NCBI GenBank assembly: GCA_023362775.1
Contig: JALMGJ010000004.1
Coordinates: 55,221,298 to 55,285,297, forward strand
Direction: 5' to 3'
Source: Charina bottae
Lineage: Eukaryota > Chordata > Lepidosauria > Squamata > Charinaidae
DNA length: 64,000 nt
The notes below the pieces were generated by a model. That model saw only the letters and a list, made by a program, of their open reading frames with translations. It had not been told where the DNA came from and ran no database searches. Positions 48,406-59,245 of the stretch are shown piece after piece. Positions within the stretch are counted from its first letter, which is position 1. Each line of letters begins with the position of its first letter. Position numbers and translations under genes: made by a program.

Positions 48406-49529
48406 TAAAAGGGGGAGGAGGAAGATTCAGTAAAAGGCAGACCAGTCAGTCTGACATCTATTCATGGGAAGGTTTTAGAGCAGATCATGTTAATCCCCAA
48501 AACTTTATGCTGTAATAAACCTATTAGCCTTTAAACTGCCACAAGATCCTTTTTGAAATACAGAAACAATCATGGTCAAACACTATGAAAAATTAGCTGA
48601 CTTGTTATCAGTTTGATATGTGTTGTGACCGCACTTTGAAATAAACTTTTATTTTCATCCATTTTCAGAAGCAGAGTCATGAGTGCAGCTTTACAGTCTC
48701 TTTGATTAGAGGAATCTACGTTCACATATTTTAAAATGACATGTTTGTCATTTTACATCTTCAGATGTAAATAATTCAGCTAAAATATTTTATCTGTTAT
48801 TTTTTTTTGCATACCACATCAGTTATTTTTATTAATCTTCCCCAACCTTGTATTTTCCAGATGCACAGTGACAGCAACTCCCAGAATTTGTAGACAAGAT
48901 GACCACCTACTAATTTCAACCAGCTGCACCAAGTTGGGGAAATCTGATTCATAGGATTCGCACACCCAGATTATTAAATTCAGTTTATAATTGGGGAGGA
49001 CAAAGCCACGAGTATAGCTAAAACCCAAAACCTATAGAACCTATAATGTGAAGGGGGCATAAGTGCTGTTAGCTAGAACAAGCTTAATTTTTACAATTGG
49101 ATTGTCAGTTCCAGTGAAAAAAGCAAGGAACGATAGTAATATTTTATCTTGTCTGAGGCATCTGGCTGGCCAGTGTTACAATGTTTCTTGCAAGCTGCTC
49201 TGGGAAAACTTGGTTTTGGAAGGAAGCACACAAATGGTGAAGATAGATAGATAAATGTTAGAGGAAAGTTCTAAACAGCAATGTGGTCTTACAAATAAAG
49301 CACAACACCCCTTAGGTTAGGAGATGTTATAAAATAAAACAGAAGAGCTTGAATGTGGACAGACCTCCCATGTTCATTGGGCCATCATCTTCTGTGAGAT
49401 GAATGAGGATGTATCAGCTTTCCCTCATGCAATAATTTCTGGATGAGTTGGACCTGAACTCCCAAAGTACCCAGATATGATGATCAGTGGCACCAGAAAG
49501 GAGGAAGTCCCCCTACTTGGAATGTATTT
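48406..49529. other. Intergenic, mostly unrecognised
   Basis: AT-rich. A weak inverted pair CCCCAACCTTG (48840) / CCAAGTTGGGG (48931) with CAACTCCCAGAATTTG between may be an old hAT MITE. Confidence 0.4.
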
Positions 49530-49537
49530 GTCCATGG

Positions 49538-49808
49538 CAGGGCTTTCCAAAGTTTTCCCACGGCAACACACCAACCGCCATTGGTGTGTCGCCACGGGAA
49601 AACCCGGAAGTGCCGCCGTTGCAGCAGCGCGCAAAAACCCGGAAGCGCTGCTGCCGCTTTCAGGTTTTTGTGTGCCGCCGTTGGTGTGTCGCCGCGGGAA
49701 AACCCGGAAGCGCTGATGATGATCAGCGCTTCCGGGTTGTGTGGCGACACACCAGACTGTGTGTGGCGACACACTTTTGTGTCACGACACACAGTTTGGA
49801 AAGCTCTG
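49538..49808. mobile_element. hAT-type MITE, TTTCCAAA family, copy 3
   Basis: 271 bp, ends CAGGGCTTTCCAAAG / GTTTGGAAAGCTCTG, duplication GTCCATGG / GTCTATGG with one mismatch (49530-49537, 49809-49816). The interior has repeated GTGTGTCGCC and CCCGGAAG(T/C)GC motifs. Confidence 0.9.
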
Positions 49809-50807
49809 GTCTATGGGTATACCATAGGCTGTTTTCTGAATTTATCTTCATGATCTGTGATTTTGGTGTTTTTTTAAAAAAAAAAAATTCTAGGGGATAT
49901 TACAGAGTTATATAACAACAACTTAACATTCTGGCTAGTGATGGTTAGGACTTTGTTCAAAAATAGCAGAAAGTAAACCACATTCTTTTCCCTCACTGCT
50001 AGAGAAGGATGTTTACTGAGAAATCCATGGAGCTAGGATGAAATTATATTAACCACAAGTCATAGAGTTCAGCATAAATCTTTTACACTCTGACTGTTTG
50101 AAGAAGAGGGAGGAATATTGAACTTTCTTGAATGTCAGTGATGCCCTGGAGCTGTGTATTGGTTAACTAGGTCATTCCAATTAACAGAGGAAGAAAATGT
50201 GGAAATTGGACTGGACTTAGTGTTAATTATCTGTTTGCATTCTGGCTGATTAGTAGCATGTCCTTTTATTTGTCAACTTGACCCTTTTAATTACCAAAAC
50301 AGGCAAGCCCTGTATTAATTGCATTGCCATTCTCCCATTTCTGAAAACCTAAGATAGATACCGAGTAAAAACTTTTTCCGCCAACTGGCTCCTTGTCTTT
50401 AACAGCAGCATGACAGGTCAAAGTTCCCTATGCGAAGCTTTACCCCATCCAATAAATACAATGGGGAAATGGCTTAATGCAGTCTGTACACGGTGCCTGA
50501 TAATATACCCATAATGACTAGAAATGTAAGTACTCCTGCATCAGTGCGTAATGCCAGTAACTGATTTATTTTTGCAACTATTTTTTGAGCACTTTAAACT
50601 CACAGGAAAAAAAACAAAAAGGTTTCAAAGAAAGATGCTGAAATGGCTCTGACTGACCATAATGACGCTTCTGTGCTTAGAGCTTGATGTATGATTAACT
50701 TATTTTGCAATAAATTCACAGCACAAAAGAATACTGCTTTAGTTTTAGAAATGCATTAGCTTTTTCAGTTCAGTTTTCTAGGGTCGACTGTGAAATAAAC
50801 AGAGAAA

Positions 50808-50960
50808 CTACAGTTCCATGCAAAAGTTTAGGCACCCCTGCTCAAATTTCTCTGAACCTCCAAGTAGACAGAAGGTGACACAATCTTTGCATGGTGTAAA
50901 CTTAAACACAACATCTTTCTGCAAAATTGAATGCATAAATCCATGAGTTTGAGATATTAT
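50808..50960. mobile_element. Tc1/mariner terminal fragment
   Basis: CAGTTCCATGCAAAAGTTTA followed by GGCACCCCTG is a typical Tc1/mariner terminus, with subterminal AAATTTCTCTGAACCTCC. No opposite end and no transposase found nearby. Confidence 0.6.
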
Positions 50961-53039
50961 GGAATATATTAGATAGGGGCCTGGATCGTACTTTTTGAAT
51001 TACTGTATTGCCAGTCTTTCAACTTTGAGAGACAGTGAAACTGAGATAATACTGATGATAAAAAAATAACAAAATAGCACAGTATGATTTAACAATTATC
51101 AAATTATTCTGTAACATGATGCCATTAATCCACTTGTTGGTATTACCTCTTAGTTTATGGGCCTTTCCCTGCTGCACAGTACAAATATGCCCTGGCAATC
51201 TTTTCTTTCTGTCATATTCTCATGATGTTGCTTTCATCTCATTCTGAATCTATGAAATACGTAGGCTTCAGTCATCCTGATATTCAAGTAGTGTTTTTCT
51301 TCTTAAGTTGGTTGCATGGTGTATAAAATATAATATCCTTCAGCATCCATTATGTTGGAGGCTAAGTCAGATGATCAATGGTGGGTAGGATAAGAGCTGA
51401 TTCAAGCCTGAGTCATCCTATTCTCTCCCCTCCAATCTTCCTTTTCTGCTGCTATTCTGCTGTTACTTCCCTAAAGAGCTGGAGCCCGCTCAGAACTGTA
51501 TACTAAGCTGAAATGGTATAAACGGTTGGAACTCCCCACCATTCTTTCTGAACAGCACACAGAGGAAGCTGGAAGCCAGCATTATAAAGAAAGGAAAGAA
51601 GGAGAAAAATCCTAAGTACACATGCTGCTTCTGATCTACCTTCCATCTATTTGGGCCTCTCAGTTCTTGATCCATTAATCAGATGCTTCAAGTAGCCCTA
51701 TTGTGTTCTGCTGAAAACCAGGAGGTTGTCACACCTTCAGAATAGATACTGTAGAGCAGCCTTTGATATACTGGTTGAGAATAATGAAATTTGAAGTATA
51801 GCACCAAGCTGGGAGAACATGTGGGATTGCTAGCCTTACAAGTACTTTGAATAACTAGAACCATCATTAAAGAAAGCCTTGTTGGTTCAGCGTGTAAGGA
51901 AAATGAAACCGTAATTATATAACACCATTTTTAGACCAAACAAATGTGAAAAAAAGCTAATGAGCTTTCAAATTTCCTGAACTCCTCATCAAAATGAAAT
52001 GATATTAAAAGTGTGTGGTGGTTTTCTGCTTCTGCTTAATTTCCTGCTTTTTGTATTACCTTAACTGATGTGCAATTATGAAAAAACTCAAAAGGTTATT
52101 CACACTTCGATGCAATTTTGGTTCATTGCTTCTAATAAAGATGTTAGTTACCCAAGTATTGATTTTGGATGGACTTGAATTAAATCAAGGAAATTTTTCT
52201 CATTCCTCAGTAGCAGGATCTTGCTATGAACAGTTTTCTATCCTTATTCCAGTAGTATTATCTAATATAATCCAGTGCTATTAGATACTTGTACTAGGTA
52301 TTCCTATAATATTTTGATTACTAAAATCTGAAACTACATTGATAATTCCTTCCAATGTAATCAAATATGTTTCTTATGTATGGTAAGCTGCTCTGATGAC
52401 TAACACATAAGATCTATTCCTGCACAGGAAGCACTTTTTCATTTAATTGTCAATAAAATGCAAATAAATTAATTGAAAATGAAGACATGCCAACTGATTG
52501 AGCAAAGCTGTAATTATCGTCAGAAGAGCTACAGAACTCTAGATATGAGCAGAACTACTCTACAGCACCATCTGGTGAGAAAACAAAATCTCCTGTGCAT
52601 TAAAAGCAGTGATAGCAATGTTTGTCCATGAAAAAAAATACATAGCAAGATAATTCCTCAGTAGGACAAACTGAAATCATCCAAAAGTATAATTTTTAAT
52701 GGTTTGCTAGGTAAACATTAAGCCAAATTATATATTATCTACAGTTTGGAGGGGGTTGAACCCTCATAAGGTAAGCCCCTTTTTCCTATGCTATCTTAAT
52801 ATAAATTTATGGAAACCCATTGTGTTCAAAGTACCCATCCATTCTGATAAATGTAGTAGATAGTGTTATTCTAAATGACATACTGTATATGGGTCCAATG
52901 CAAGTTGAATATTATTACAAGGTTAGAATAGCATCTTGCAAACAGAGGTTCAATTTATAATTTTGTCTAGCAATACAATGGGCACTAGGGAATTATCTCT
53001 CTGTCAGTTGGTGCTCAGATCATATCCTTAGTATTAACA

Positions 53040-53162
53040 CCCATCGCCCTTGGATTTTATATTTATTTATTGATGATGATTTTGTAGTGTATTTTTAACC
53101 TTGTTTTTATTGTGAACCTCCCAGGGTCCCCTGATTGGGGGAGATGGGCGGTAATATAAGAA
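53040..53162 (+). mobile_element. L2 LINE 3' terminus
   Basis: GAACCTCCCAGGGTCCCCTG, then GGGGGAGATGGGCGGTAATATAAG is the L2 3' end. It passes directly into the TATATG microsatellite. Confidence 0.85.
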
Positions 53163-53164
53163 TA

Positions 53165-53235
<71 letters not shown>

Positions 53236-53237
53236 AT
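53163..53237. repeat. (TATATG)n microsatellite
   Basis: About twelve near-perfect hexamer units at the L2 3' end. It creates a Tyr-Thr repeat frame on the minus strand with no coding meaning. Confidence 0.95.
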
Positions 53238-54662
53238 AAAATAATACATTTGTCTTTGTAGTTAATTTAAGAATCCTGGATGTTGTTATTACTCTGTTAT
53301 TACTCTTAGATGGATTGATCTGTTGTACTGTGTAAATCCCAGAAAGTCATTGTTAGTTGATCATATTTTTGTTATTGGAAACCAGATTCACAGAGCATTC
53401 CTAATACCTTCCAAGACTGTTCATTTCTCTTTGTATTTTCCCTTAAACAACGGAATTTCCATTTTATACCTGATACACATGCTTTATCCTAGATTTGCAG
53501 AATGGGAAAGGAAAGAATCTAATTGACTTAGGAATGTTCAGTATGTGATTAGATGAATGTGAGAAATGTCAGCATAAACTGTAGGCTTGAATGCTAGTAG
53601 CTAAAGTCGATTTTAGTAATATATTGCTATGTCCAAACACTTAAAGTGTATTTGCTATTACTCATGCCTAGAATAAACAATGTCTTTCCCATTGGGTCCA
53701 TATTCTTCCCAATGCAGAGAGGTGTAAATAGATACAGTATATTACACTGAGCTATGGAGCTAATTATGAAATAAGAAGATTGACACAAACACAGACACAT
53801 ACTTGAACAATATTTTACTGAGGGATTCTACTTAACATTATAAAGCTTATCTATAGAGCAAGAGTTTTCTTAGCATGTTCTTCTCTGTAGATAAATACGT
53901 ACATTGCGATCCTGGTTATGTTAAAAAAGATACCTATCTATTGCCTTGTAACTCAAAGGATTGCTGATTTATTTTTATCAAATGTAATGCTTGAATGTTG
54001 CATATGGTTTTCTATAGCACAGAATGCTTTAACTACTTGTCTCTGTAGGTTAAAACTGAATTCTGCTGGTTAGAACAAAAAAAAAAGGTACTTGTATCTC
54101 ATGAATGCATAACCATTAGGGTATTCCTATTCAGGGTAAGCAGTGTTATGAAAAGTGTGGAAAAAGAGTGAGTAGTAAGCAAAAGAAATTAAAGGCAGCA
54201 AAGAAGAGGAAAGGAAAGGAAACCTAACTACATCTGTATCCTGAGAGATTGGTAGTCCTATGAAACCATTTAAAAGATGCCGCCTTCTAAACTGTTTCAG
54301 GTTCCGATCTGAAGTAATCTGGATGACCTCTAGGCGGCACATTGATAAAATTGAGTGAGAACAATAGTCTTATTAGAGAAATAGAAGATCAATTTATCTA
54401 TTCAACCCCTCCCCCCCCCAAAAAAAAAGTCTGCCTGAGGGATTAAAAGAGCTGATTTGAAATAGAAAGCAGAGAAGCCCAAACCAAGGAGCCCTCCATG
54501 CTGAATCTTTCTTCCCTTCTCCCTTCAATTTCCCCCACAAATTGTTTTCGGTTAGGCAGAGTTGCATCTCTCTCCAACCCCCATTCCCCACTTGTGTGCA
54601 TGTTTTATGTGTTTTCCCTACTTTCAAACTCCCCAACACACCAACACAAGATGTATATACAT

Positions 54663-54970
54663 CAGGGCTTTCCAAAGTGCCGCCGCTGGCGACACACCAG
54701 CGGCAGCGGCAGTGCGCCGGTGGCACGCGCGTGCATGGCGGCGGTGCAGGGGGGCGTGCGGCGGCGCATGCATGCACGGTAGCAGCGCGCGCGCGCACAG
54801 CGGCAGCAAGAGTGGCGGCAGCCTCCGCTAAAACGCGGAAGCACTGATCCCACACCGCTGCCGCTGCCGCCGTGCATGCGCGTGCCGCCACTTCCGGGTG
54901 GTGTGGCGACACACCACGCTGTGTGTGGCGACACATTTTTGTGTCGCCACACACAGTTTGGAAAGCTCTG
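54663..54970. mobile_element. hAT-type MITE, TTTCCAAA family, copy 4, CpG-rich core
   Basis: 308 bp with ends CAGGGCTTTCCAAAG / GTTTGGAAAGCTCTG and a perfect 8-bp duplication ATATACAT (54655-54662, 54971-54978). The core is extremely rich in GCGGCGG and GCGCGC. Confidence 0.93.
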
Positions 54971-55227
54971 ATATACATACTAAGTATTATTCCTGGCTCA
55001 CATATCTTTCTGTCTCTGGAAAGTTTGTTATTCTCGTGTAAAAAGAAAAAGACCAGGTCTCTGGTCTCTTTTGCAGCTAAAACCAATATAGGCATGGAAG
55101 GGGACATTTTCTCAGCAGAATTGCTGGACAAGATGAAGCTGAGCAGATCACTGTCCTTGATAACATCATCCCCATGTTCATCCCTGAGGCACCCTAGATT
55201 GTGCACATGGGAAGTTTTGTGTTAGAA

Positions 55228-55540
55228 CAGAGCTTTCCAAACTGTGTGTCACGACACAAAAGTGTGTCACCACACACAGCGTGGTGTGTCGCCACACCAC
55301 CCAGAAGCGGCGGCGCGCACGTGCACGGTGGCGGCAGTGGCGCGGTATTAGTGTTTCCATGTTTTAGCGGAGGCTGCCGCCGTTGCCATGCACGCGCACG
55401 CCGCCGCACGCCCCCCGCACCGCCACCGTGCATGCACGCACCGCCGCACGCCCCCCGCGCCGCTGCCGTGTGCGCGCCCCCCCTGCGCCGCCACCGCCAC
55501 CGCTGGTGTGTCGCCAGCAGCGGCACTTTGGAAAGCCCTG
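55228..55540. mobile_element. hAT-type MITE, TTTCCAAA family, copy 5, inverted relative to copy 4
   Basis: 313 bp, perfect 8-bp duplication TGTTAGAA (55220-55227, 55541-55548). The end order and core are reversed with respect to copy 4, so the two form a large inverted repeat with a spacer of about 257 bp. Confidence 0.93.
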
Positions 55541-55549
55541 TGTTAGAAG

Positions 55550-56012
55550 AATAAGGAAAAGACTACTTTCAAACTGGAACAACTAAAGATGGGTCTTGGC
55601 TGTCTCATCTGTGGGTTGGGGATGAGATGGAGCTGATGTCATGAGGACATATTTCTCAGAATGGATAGTAAAGCATCTTTGTGCTGTGGCAAACAGAATA
55701 AGTCCGCAGAATCCAGTTTTCTCCCAAAAGTATGCATGATTCTTTCATTATCACCATATACTTGTGTATATATCCATAATGATCTAGAAGGTGCCTATCC
55801 ATGCTTTCTGACATACATTTTAACCCTTCCATTCATAATTAAACCTCTTATTTCATTTCCCTGCTCATATTAATCCACTCCACAGGATCAGGCCATCTTT
55901 ATTCAGAGTAATCACATCCTTTTCTTTTAGTTTCATAGGCACACAATATATTTATTTTGCTTCCTTTTATTTCATTAGTTGGTTCATCCCATTACTTCAG
56001 AGGTCCATACAG
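55550..56012. other. Intergenic, no recognised element
   Basis: No recognised gene or repeat. Confidence 0.45.
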
Positions 56013-56125
56013 TACAGGTAGTCCTCGTTTAGCGACTACAATTGGGACTAGCAACTTGGTCCTGAAGTGACATGGTCACTAAGTGGAAAATCATATGACC
56101 ATGACTGTGCTTACAATTTTATTTC
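56013..56125. mobile_element. CAGGTAGTCC MITE, partial copy 3
   Basis: Starts TACAGGTAGTCCTCGTTTAG and carries ATTGGGACTAGCAAC, but lacks the opposite end before the next copy starts at 56210. Confidence 0.7.
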
Positions 56126-56209
56126 AGCTTTCCTTTTTCCCCACTCCTCTGCCCTTTGGAATGCTCACCCCAGAGCTGGGATAATTAGCAAGAAGGGAAT
56201 TACTATTTG

Positions 56210-56612
56210 TACAGGTAGTTCTCACTTAATGACTGCAATTGGGACTGGCAACTCTGTCACTAAGTGACATGGTCGTTAAGTGAAATATCTCATGACTATG
56301 CCCAACCTATGATGTCAGTTCCACTGTGGTTGTTAAGCAAATCACCCGTGGTCGTTAAGCGCAATGTCACATGACCACGACTTGCAACTTACTGCCAGCT
56401 TCCCACTGACTTTGCTTGTTGGAAGCCAGCTGTGAAACTCACAAATGGCAATCACATGGCCATGGGACACTGCAGCCATCTTAAATGCATGCTGGTTGTG
56501 AAGTGCCCAAATTGCAATCACATGACCATAGTGATGCTGGAATGGTCATAAGCTCGAGGAACAGTCATAAAGCTACTTTTTCAGGGTAGTTGTTAACCAA
56601 TGAATGAAAATA
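56210..56612. mobile_element. CAGGTAGTCC MITE, copy 4, diverged right end
   Basis: Starts TACAGGTAGTTCTCACTTAA, interior GGTCGTTAAG, GTTGTTAAGC and CACATGACCA motifs as in copies 1-2. The right end (GGTAGTTGTTAACC ... ATACAGGTA) is rearranged. Confidence 0.75.
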
Positions 56613-56789
56613 CAGGTATTCCTTGGAGAGGAAGGGATTACAAGAGAGTAAGCAGGCACACAATGCAGAATACACATAGAATACACATAGAAAGGAATGC
56701 ACTGGCAGCAGCTGTTTACCTAGCGTGTTTGTGGCTCAGAGCCACCAGCTGCTTAAGAGGCAAACAAAAGCTGAATATGTGAAAGTGAT

Positions 56790-57019
56790 TACAGGTAGTC
56801 CTCATTTAGAGACTGCCTTGTTTAGCGACCATTTGAAGTTATGGTGATGAAAAAGTAACTTTATGACCAATCCTTGCATGTGTGACCTTCACAGGTCTGT
56901 AAAGCAAAGGAAAGCTGAAGTAAGATCCTAAGCACAGTTGCAGTTTCACTTAGCAACCACTTCACTTAACAACTGAGTTGCTGCTTTCAATTGTGGTTGC
57001 TAAACAAGGACTGCCTGTA
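56790..57019. mobile_element. CAGGTAGTCC MITE, copy 5, short
   Basis: 230 bp from TACAGGTAGTCCTCATTTAG to AACAAGGACTGCCTGTA, an internally deleted foldback copy. Confidence 0.8.
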
Positions 57020-57177
57020 AAGTCTTGTTAGTTACAGGCAGCAGCTGTGAGCGGGCTAATTAAGGTCACAGAGCTGAGCTTGTTAACTTGTGGTTAGTAC
57101 CTTTTGGGGAAGTGCTGCACTGTGGAGAAAAGCAACTCAGAAAGAGATCGCTTGTTTAGGCAATCTCTCTACTCTTC

Positions 57178-57300
57178 AAGGGGGGGGGGAGAAGAAAGAA
57201 AAAAAAATGGGCCAGGCACAGGAGGGATTGCCTAAACAAATGATTTCTTTAGGCAATCTCTCCTGTACCTGACCCATTTTTTTTCCTTCCCCCCTCTTGC
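57178..57300. repeat. Long imperfect hairpin
   Basis: ATGGGCCAGGCACAGGAGGG plus ATTGCCTAAA (57208-57237) pairs with TTTAGGCAATCTCTCCTGTA plus CCTGACCCAT (57250-57279). Outer purine (G9-10 then GAAGAAAGA) and pyrimidine (CCTTCCCCCCTCTT) tracts extend the pairing. The loop is about 12 nt. Confidence 0.8.
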
Positions 57301-57529
57301 AGAGAGATTGGAGAGGAAGGGATTACAAGAGAGTAAGCAGGCACACAATGGGGAATACACATCAAAAGGAATGCACTAGTATTTTAAATAGAATAAAATT
57401 GAATGCAATATAGAAAATGCTATGCTGTAGCATAACAAGTGAATTCACACTTGGCAATACAAATGAACTGATGAATCCTTTAGTAATGCTGTTTGCTTGA
57501 AATTCAGTATGAGAATATGTCTATGAAGG

Positions 57530-58828
57530 TTCTCAGTCATCCAGGTGGAATTGTCTGTAGCTTGAATCATGTCAACTGGATTTCTATTTTCTCAGTGGAA
57601 ACGTTTCGCTCCTTATCCAAGGAGCTTCTTCAGTCTGAGCAAAGTTAGTAAGGGAATCCTTAAATATGTTTCTAGGTGGCTGTGTGACCTTACACCTGGG
57701 GCTAGGTCATGGTTATTTTGAGATGTTATTTCTAAGTCCCTTTATCATCTAAAGGAGGATCGTTAAGATCACCATGCTGCTGTTGAGCTTGCGAAATGGT
57801 CTTAATCATTAACAAAGCAGGGAGGAAAATAGGGGAAAGATTGTGCCTGAGGCCCCCACCTCTATTCAAGGAAGGATTTTCCAAGTTGGCATAAATGGAT
57901 TCCTTGATCCCTCTCTCAAACCACCTATCTTCTCTGTCTAAAATGTGAACATTAATGTCCTCAAATGAGTGTCCTTTTTCCTTTAGATGAAGATAAACTG
58001 CTGACTCTGGTCCTGTGGTGTTACTTCTCCTGTGTTGGGCCATCCTCCTGTACAAAGGTTGTTTGGTTTCTCCAATGTAGAGTTCAGAGCACTCCTCACT
58101 GCACTGGATTGCATAAACTACATTGCTTTTCTTGTGTTTTGGAGTTTGATCTTTGGGGTGTACAAGCCTCTGTCTCAGTGTGTTGGTGGGTTTGAAATAT
58201 ACAGATATGTGGTGTTTGCCAAATATTCGTTTTATCTTTTCAGACACGCCAGCCATGTAAGGAATGACCAGGTTCTTCTGTTTACTCTGAGTCTCAGCCC
58301 TATCTGTCGCTGTTTTAGGTCTGGTAGATTTAGATTTAGTGAAGGCCCAATTTGGATATCCACAGGCCTTCAGAGCTGTTCTCAGGTGCTGATTTTCATT
58401 CTTTTTGGAATCCATGGAGGTGGGGATGGTTTCTGCTCTGTGTGACAATGTCCTGAAGACTCCTAGTTTGTGCTGCAGTGGATGGTGGGAGTCAAACATC
58501 AGATATTGATCTGTGTGTGTGGGTTTCCTGTAGATCCCTATTTCTAGCTTGCCACCGGTCCCAATGAGGACTTCACAGTCTAGGAATGCCAGTCTGTTGT
58601 CCTTGGTGTCTTCTCTGGTGAACCTAATGTTGGCATCTATAGTGTTTATATGGTCCGTGAAGGCCTGTACTTCCTGGGCCTTGATTTTGACCCAGGTGTC
58701 ATCCACATACCTAAACCAGTGGGTGGGCACCGTTCCCTGGAATGTGTTGAGTGCTTTCTTCTCCACTTCTTCCATGTATAAATTGGCCACAATGGGTGAC
58801 ACAGGAGAACCCATGGCACAAAAACACG
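57530..58828 (-). mobile_element. Penelope-like element, 5'-truncated
   Basis: The minus strand carries the Penelope RT and GIY-YIG endonuclease ORF, then a 3' region with the Penelope-type GGAGCGAAACGTTTCC (plus strand GAAACGTTTCGCTCC near 57598). The 5' end abuts a hAT MITE fragment at about 58829. Confidence 0.9.
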
Positions 58829-58973
58829 GCTGGGTGTGTCGCGGCTGCTGCTGCCTCCGAGCCCTGCCAGGATTCCACGCAGGTCCTAGTGCCTGCCTTG
58901 TGCCTTGCTGCCTCCAAACCTGCTGTGATTCCACACAGGTCCTAGTGCCTGCCTTGTGCCTTGCTGCCTCCAA
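57732..58973 (-). CDS. Penelope RT / GIY-YIG endonuclease ORF, fused upstream to MITE minisatellite
   Basis: 413-codon open frame. Residues 1-50 are translated from the minisatellite of the adjoining hAT fragment (RQALGPAWNPGRARRQQQ-like) and are not part of Penelope. From residue 51 it is Penelope: MGSPVSPIVANLYMEEVE at 54-71, catalytic YVDD at 89-92, LDCEV at 131-135, then the GIY-YIG nuclease with VVYAI at 285-289, LYIGET at 298-303, nearby arginines at 309-310, His314 and the catalytic-type Glu in WFERGIKES. No stops or frameshifts disrupt it. The N-terminal third of the RT is missing, so it cannot be an active element, but the nuclease domain looks intact. The first codons are an artefact of the junction unless shown to be transcribed. 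Confidence 0.87.
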   Translation of the reverse strand: MEAARHKAGTRTCVESQQVWRQQGTRQALGPAWNPGRARRQQQPRHTQPCFCAMGSPVSPIVANLYMEEVEKKALNTFQGTVPTHWFRYVDDTWVKIKAQEVQAFTDHINTIDANIRFTREDTKDNRLAFLDCEVLIGTGGKLEIGIYRKPTHTDQYLMFDSHHPLQHKLGVFRTLSHRAETIPTSMDSKKNENQHLRTALKACGYPNWAFTKSKSTRPKTATDRAETQSKQKNLVIPYMAGVSEKIKRIFGKHHISVYFKPTNTLRQRLVHPKDQTPKHKKSNVVYAIQCSEECSELYIGETKQPLYRRMAQHRRSNTTGPESAVYLHLKEKGHSFEDINVHILDREDRWFERGIKESIYANLENPSLNRGGGLRHNLSPIFLPALLMIKTISQAQQQHGDLNDPPLDDKGT

Positions 58974-59245
58974 ACCTGCCCTGCCAGGATTCCACGCAGG
59001 TCCTAGTGCCTGCCTTGTGCCTGGCTGCCTCCAAACCTGCCCTGCCAGGATTCTGCACAGGTCCTAGTGCCTGCCTTGTGCCTGGCTGTCTCCAAAGCTG
59101 CTGTGATTCCGTGCAGGTCTTAGTGCCTGCCTTGTGCCCTGCTGTAAGAGTGTGTCGCGAAATGATGCCCTGCTGTAAGAGTGTGTCACGAAATGATGCA
59201 TGTCTAAAAAGTGTGTCACCAACATGAAAAGTTTGGAAAGCTCTG
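58829..59245. mobile_element. hAT-type MITE fragment (TTTCCAAA family, copy 6) expanded by a minisatellite
   Basis: The right end AGTTTGGAAAGCTCTG (59230-59245) and the GTGTGTC(G/A)CGAAATGATG motif identify the family; the sequence matches copy 1 at 29.0-29.15 kb in reverse. The left end is missing and replaced by Penelope. Confidence 0.85.
58860..59140. repeat. Minisatellite, about 60-bp unit, 5 copies
   Basis: CAGGTC(C/T)TAGTGCCTGCCTT followed by GTGCC(T/C)(T/G/C)GCTG recurs five times at spacing of about 55-65 bp. Single units of the same sequence occur in copy 1 of the MITE, so the array grew inside the element. Confidence 0.9.

Larger units (their letters stand above)
49817..54654. other. 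Intergenic, sparse in recognised elements
   Basis: Largest stretch without a clear gene or large repeat. Only a Tc1/mariner end (50808 on) and an L2 3' end with microsatellite (53040 on) are recognised. Short frames look random. Confidence 0.5.
56626..57380. repeat. Direct repeat pair flanking MITE copy 5
   Basis: GGAGAGGAAGGGATTACAAG with following AGAGTAAGCAGGCACACAAT occurs at about 56626-56706 and again at about 57309-57380, ending in AAAGGAATGCACT both times. About 75 bp each, roughly 680 bp apart. Confidence 0.85.

Noticed and set aside
53067..53249. Tyr-Thr repeat open frame
   Set aside because: Translation of the TATATG microsatellite.
54394..55206. 270-codon minus-strand open frame
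   Set aside because: It runs through the CpG-rich MITE copy 4 and a low-stop GC-rich core; the Ala/Arg-rich part is translated repeat. No domain or splice context supports a gene.
58549..59067. 172-codon plus-strand frame
   Set aside because: Antisense to the Penelope ORF and through the minisatellite; no domain.
58860..59140. Repeat array considered as CRISPR-like
   Set aside because: Units are contiguous degenerate minisatellite copies without unique spacers, in a vertebrate genome.
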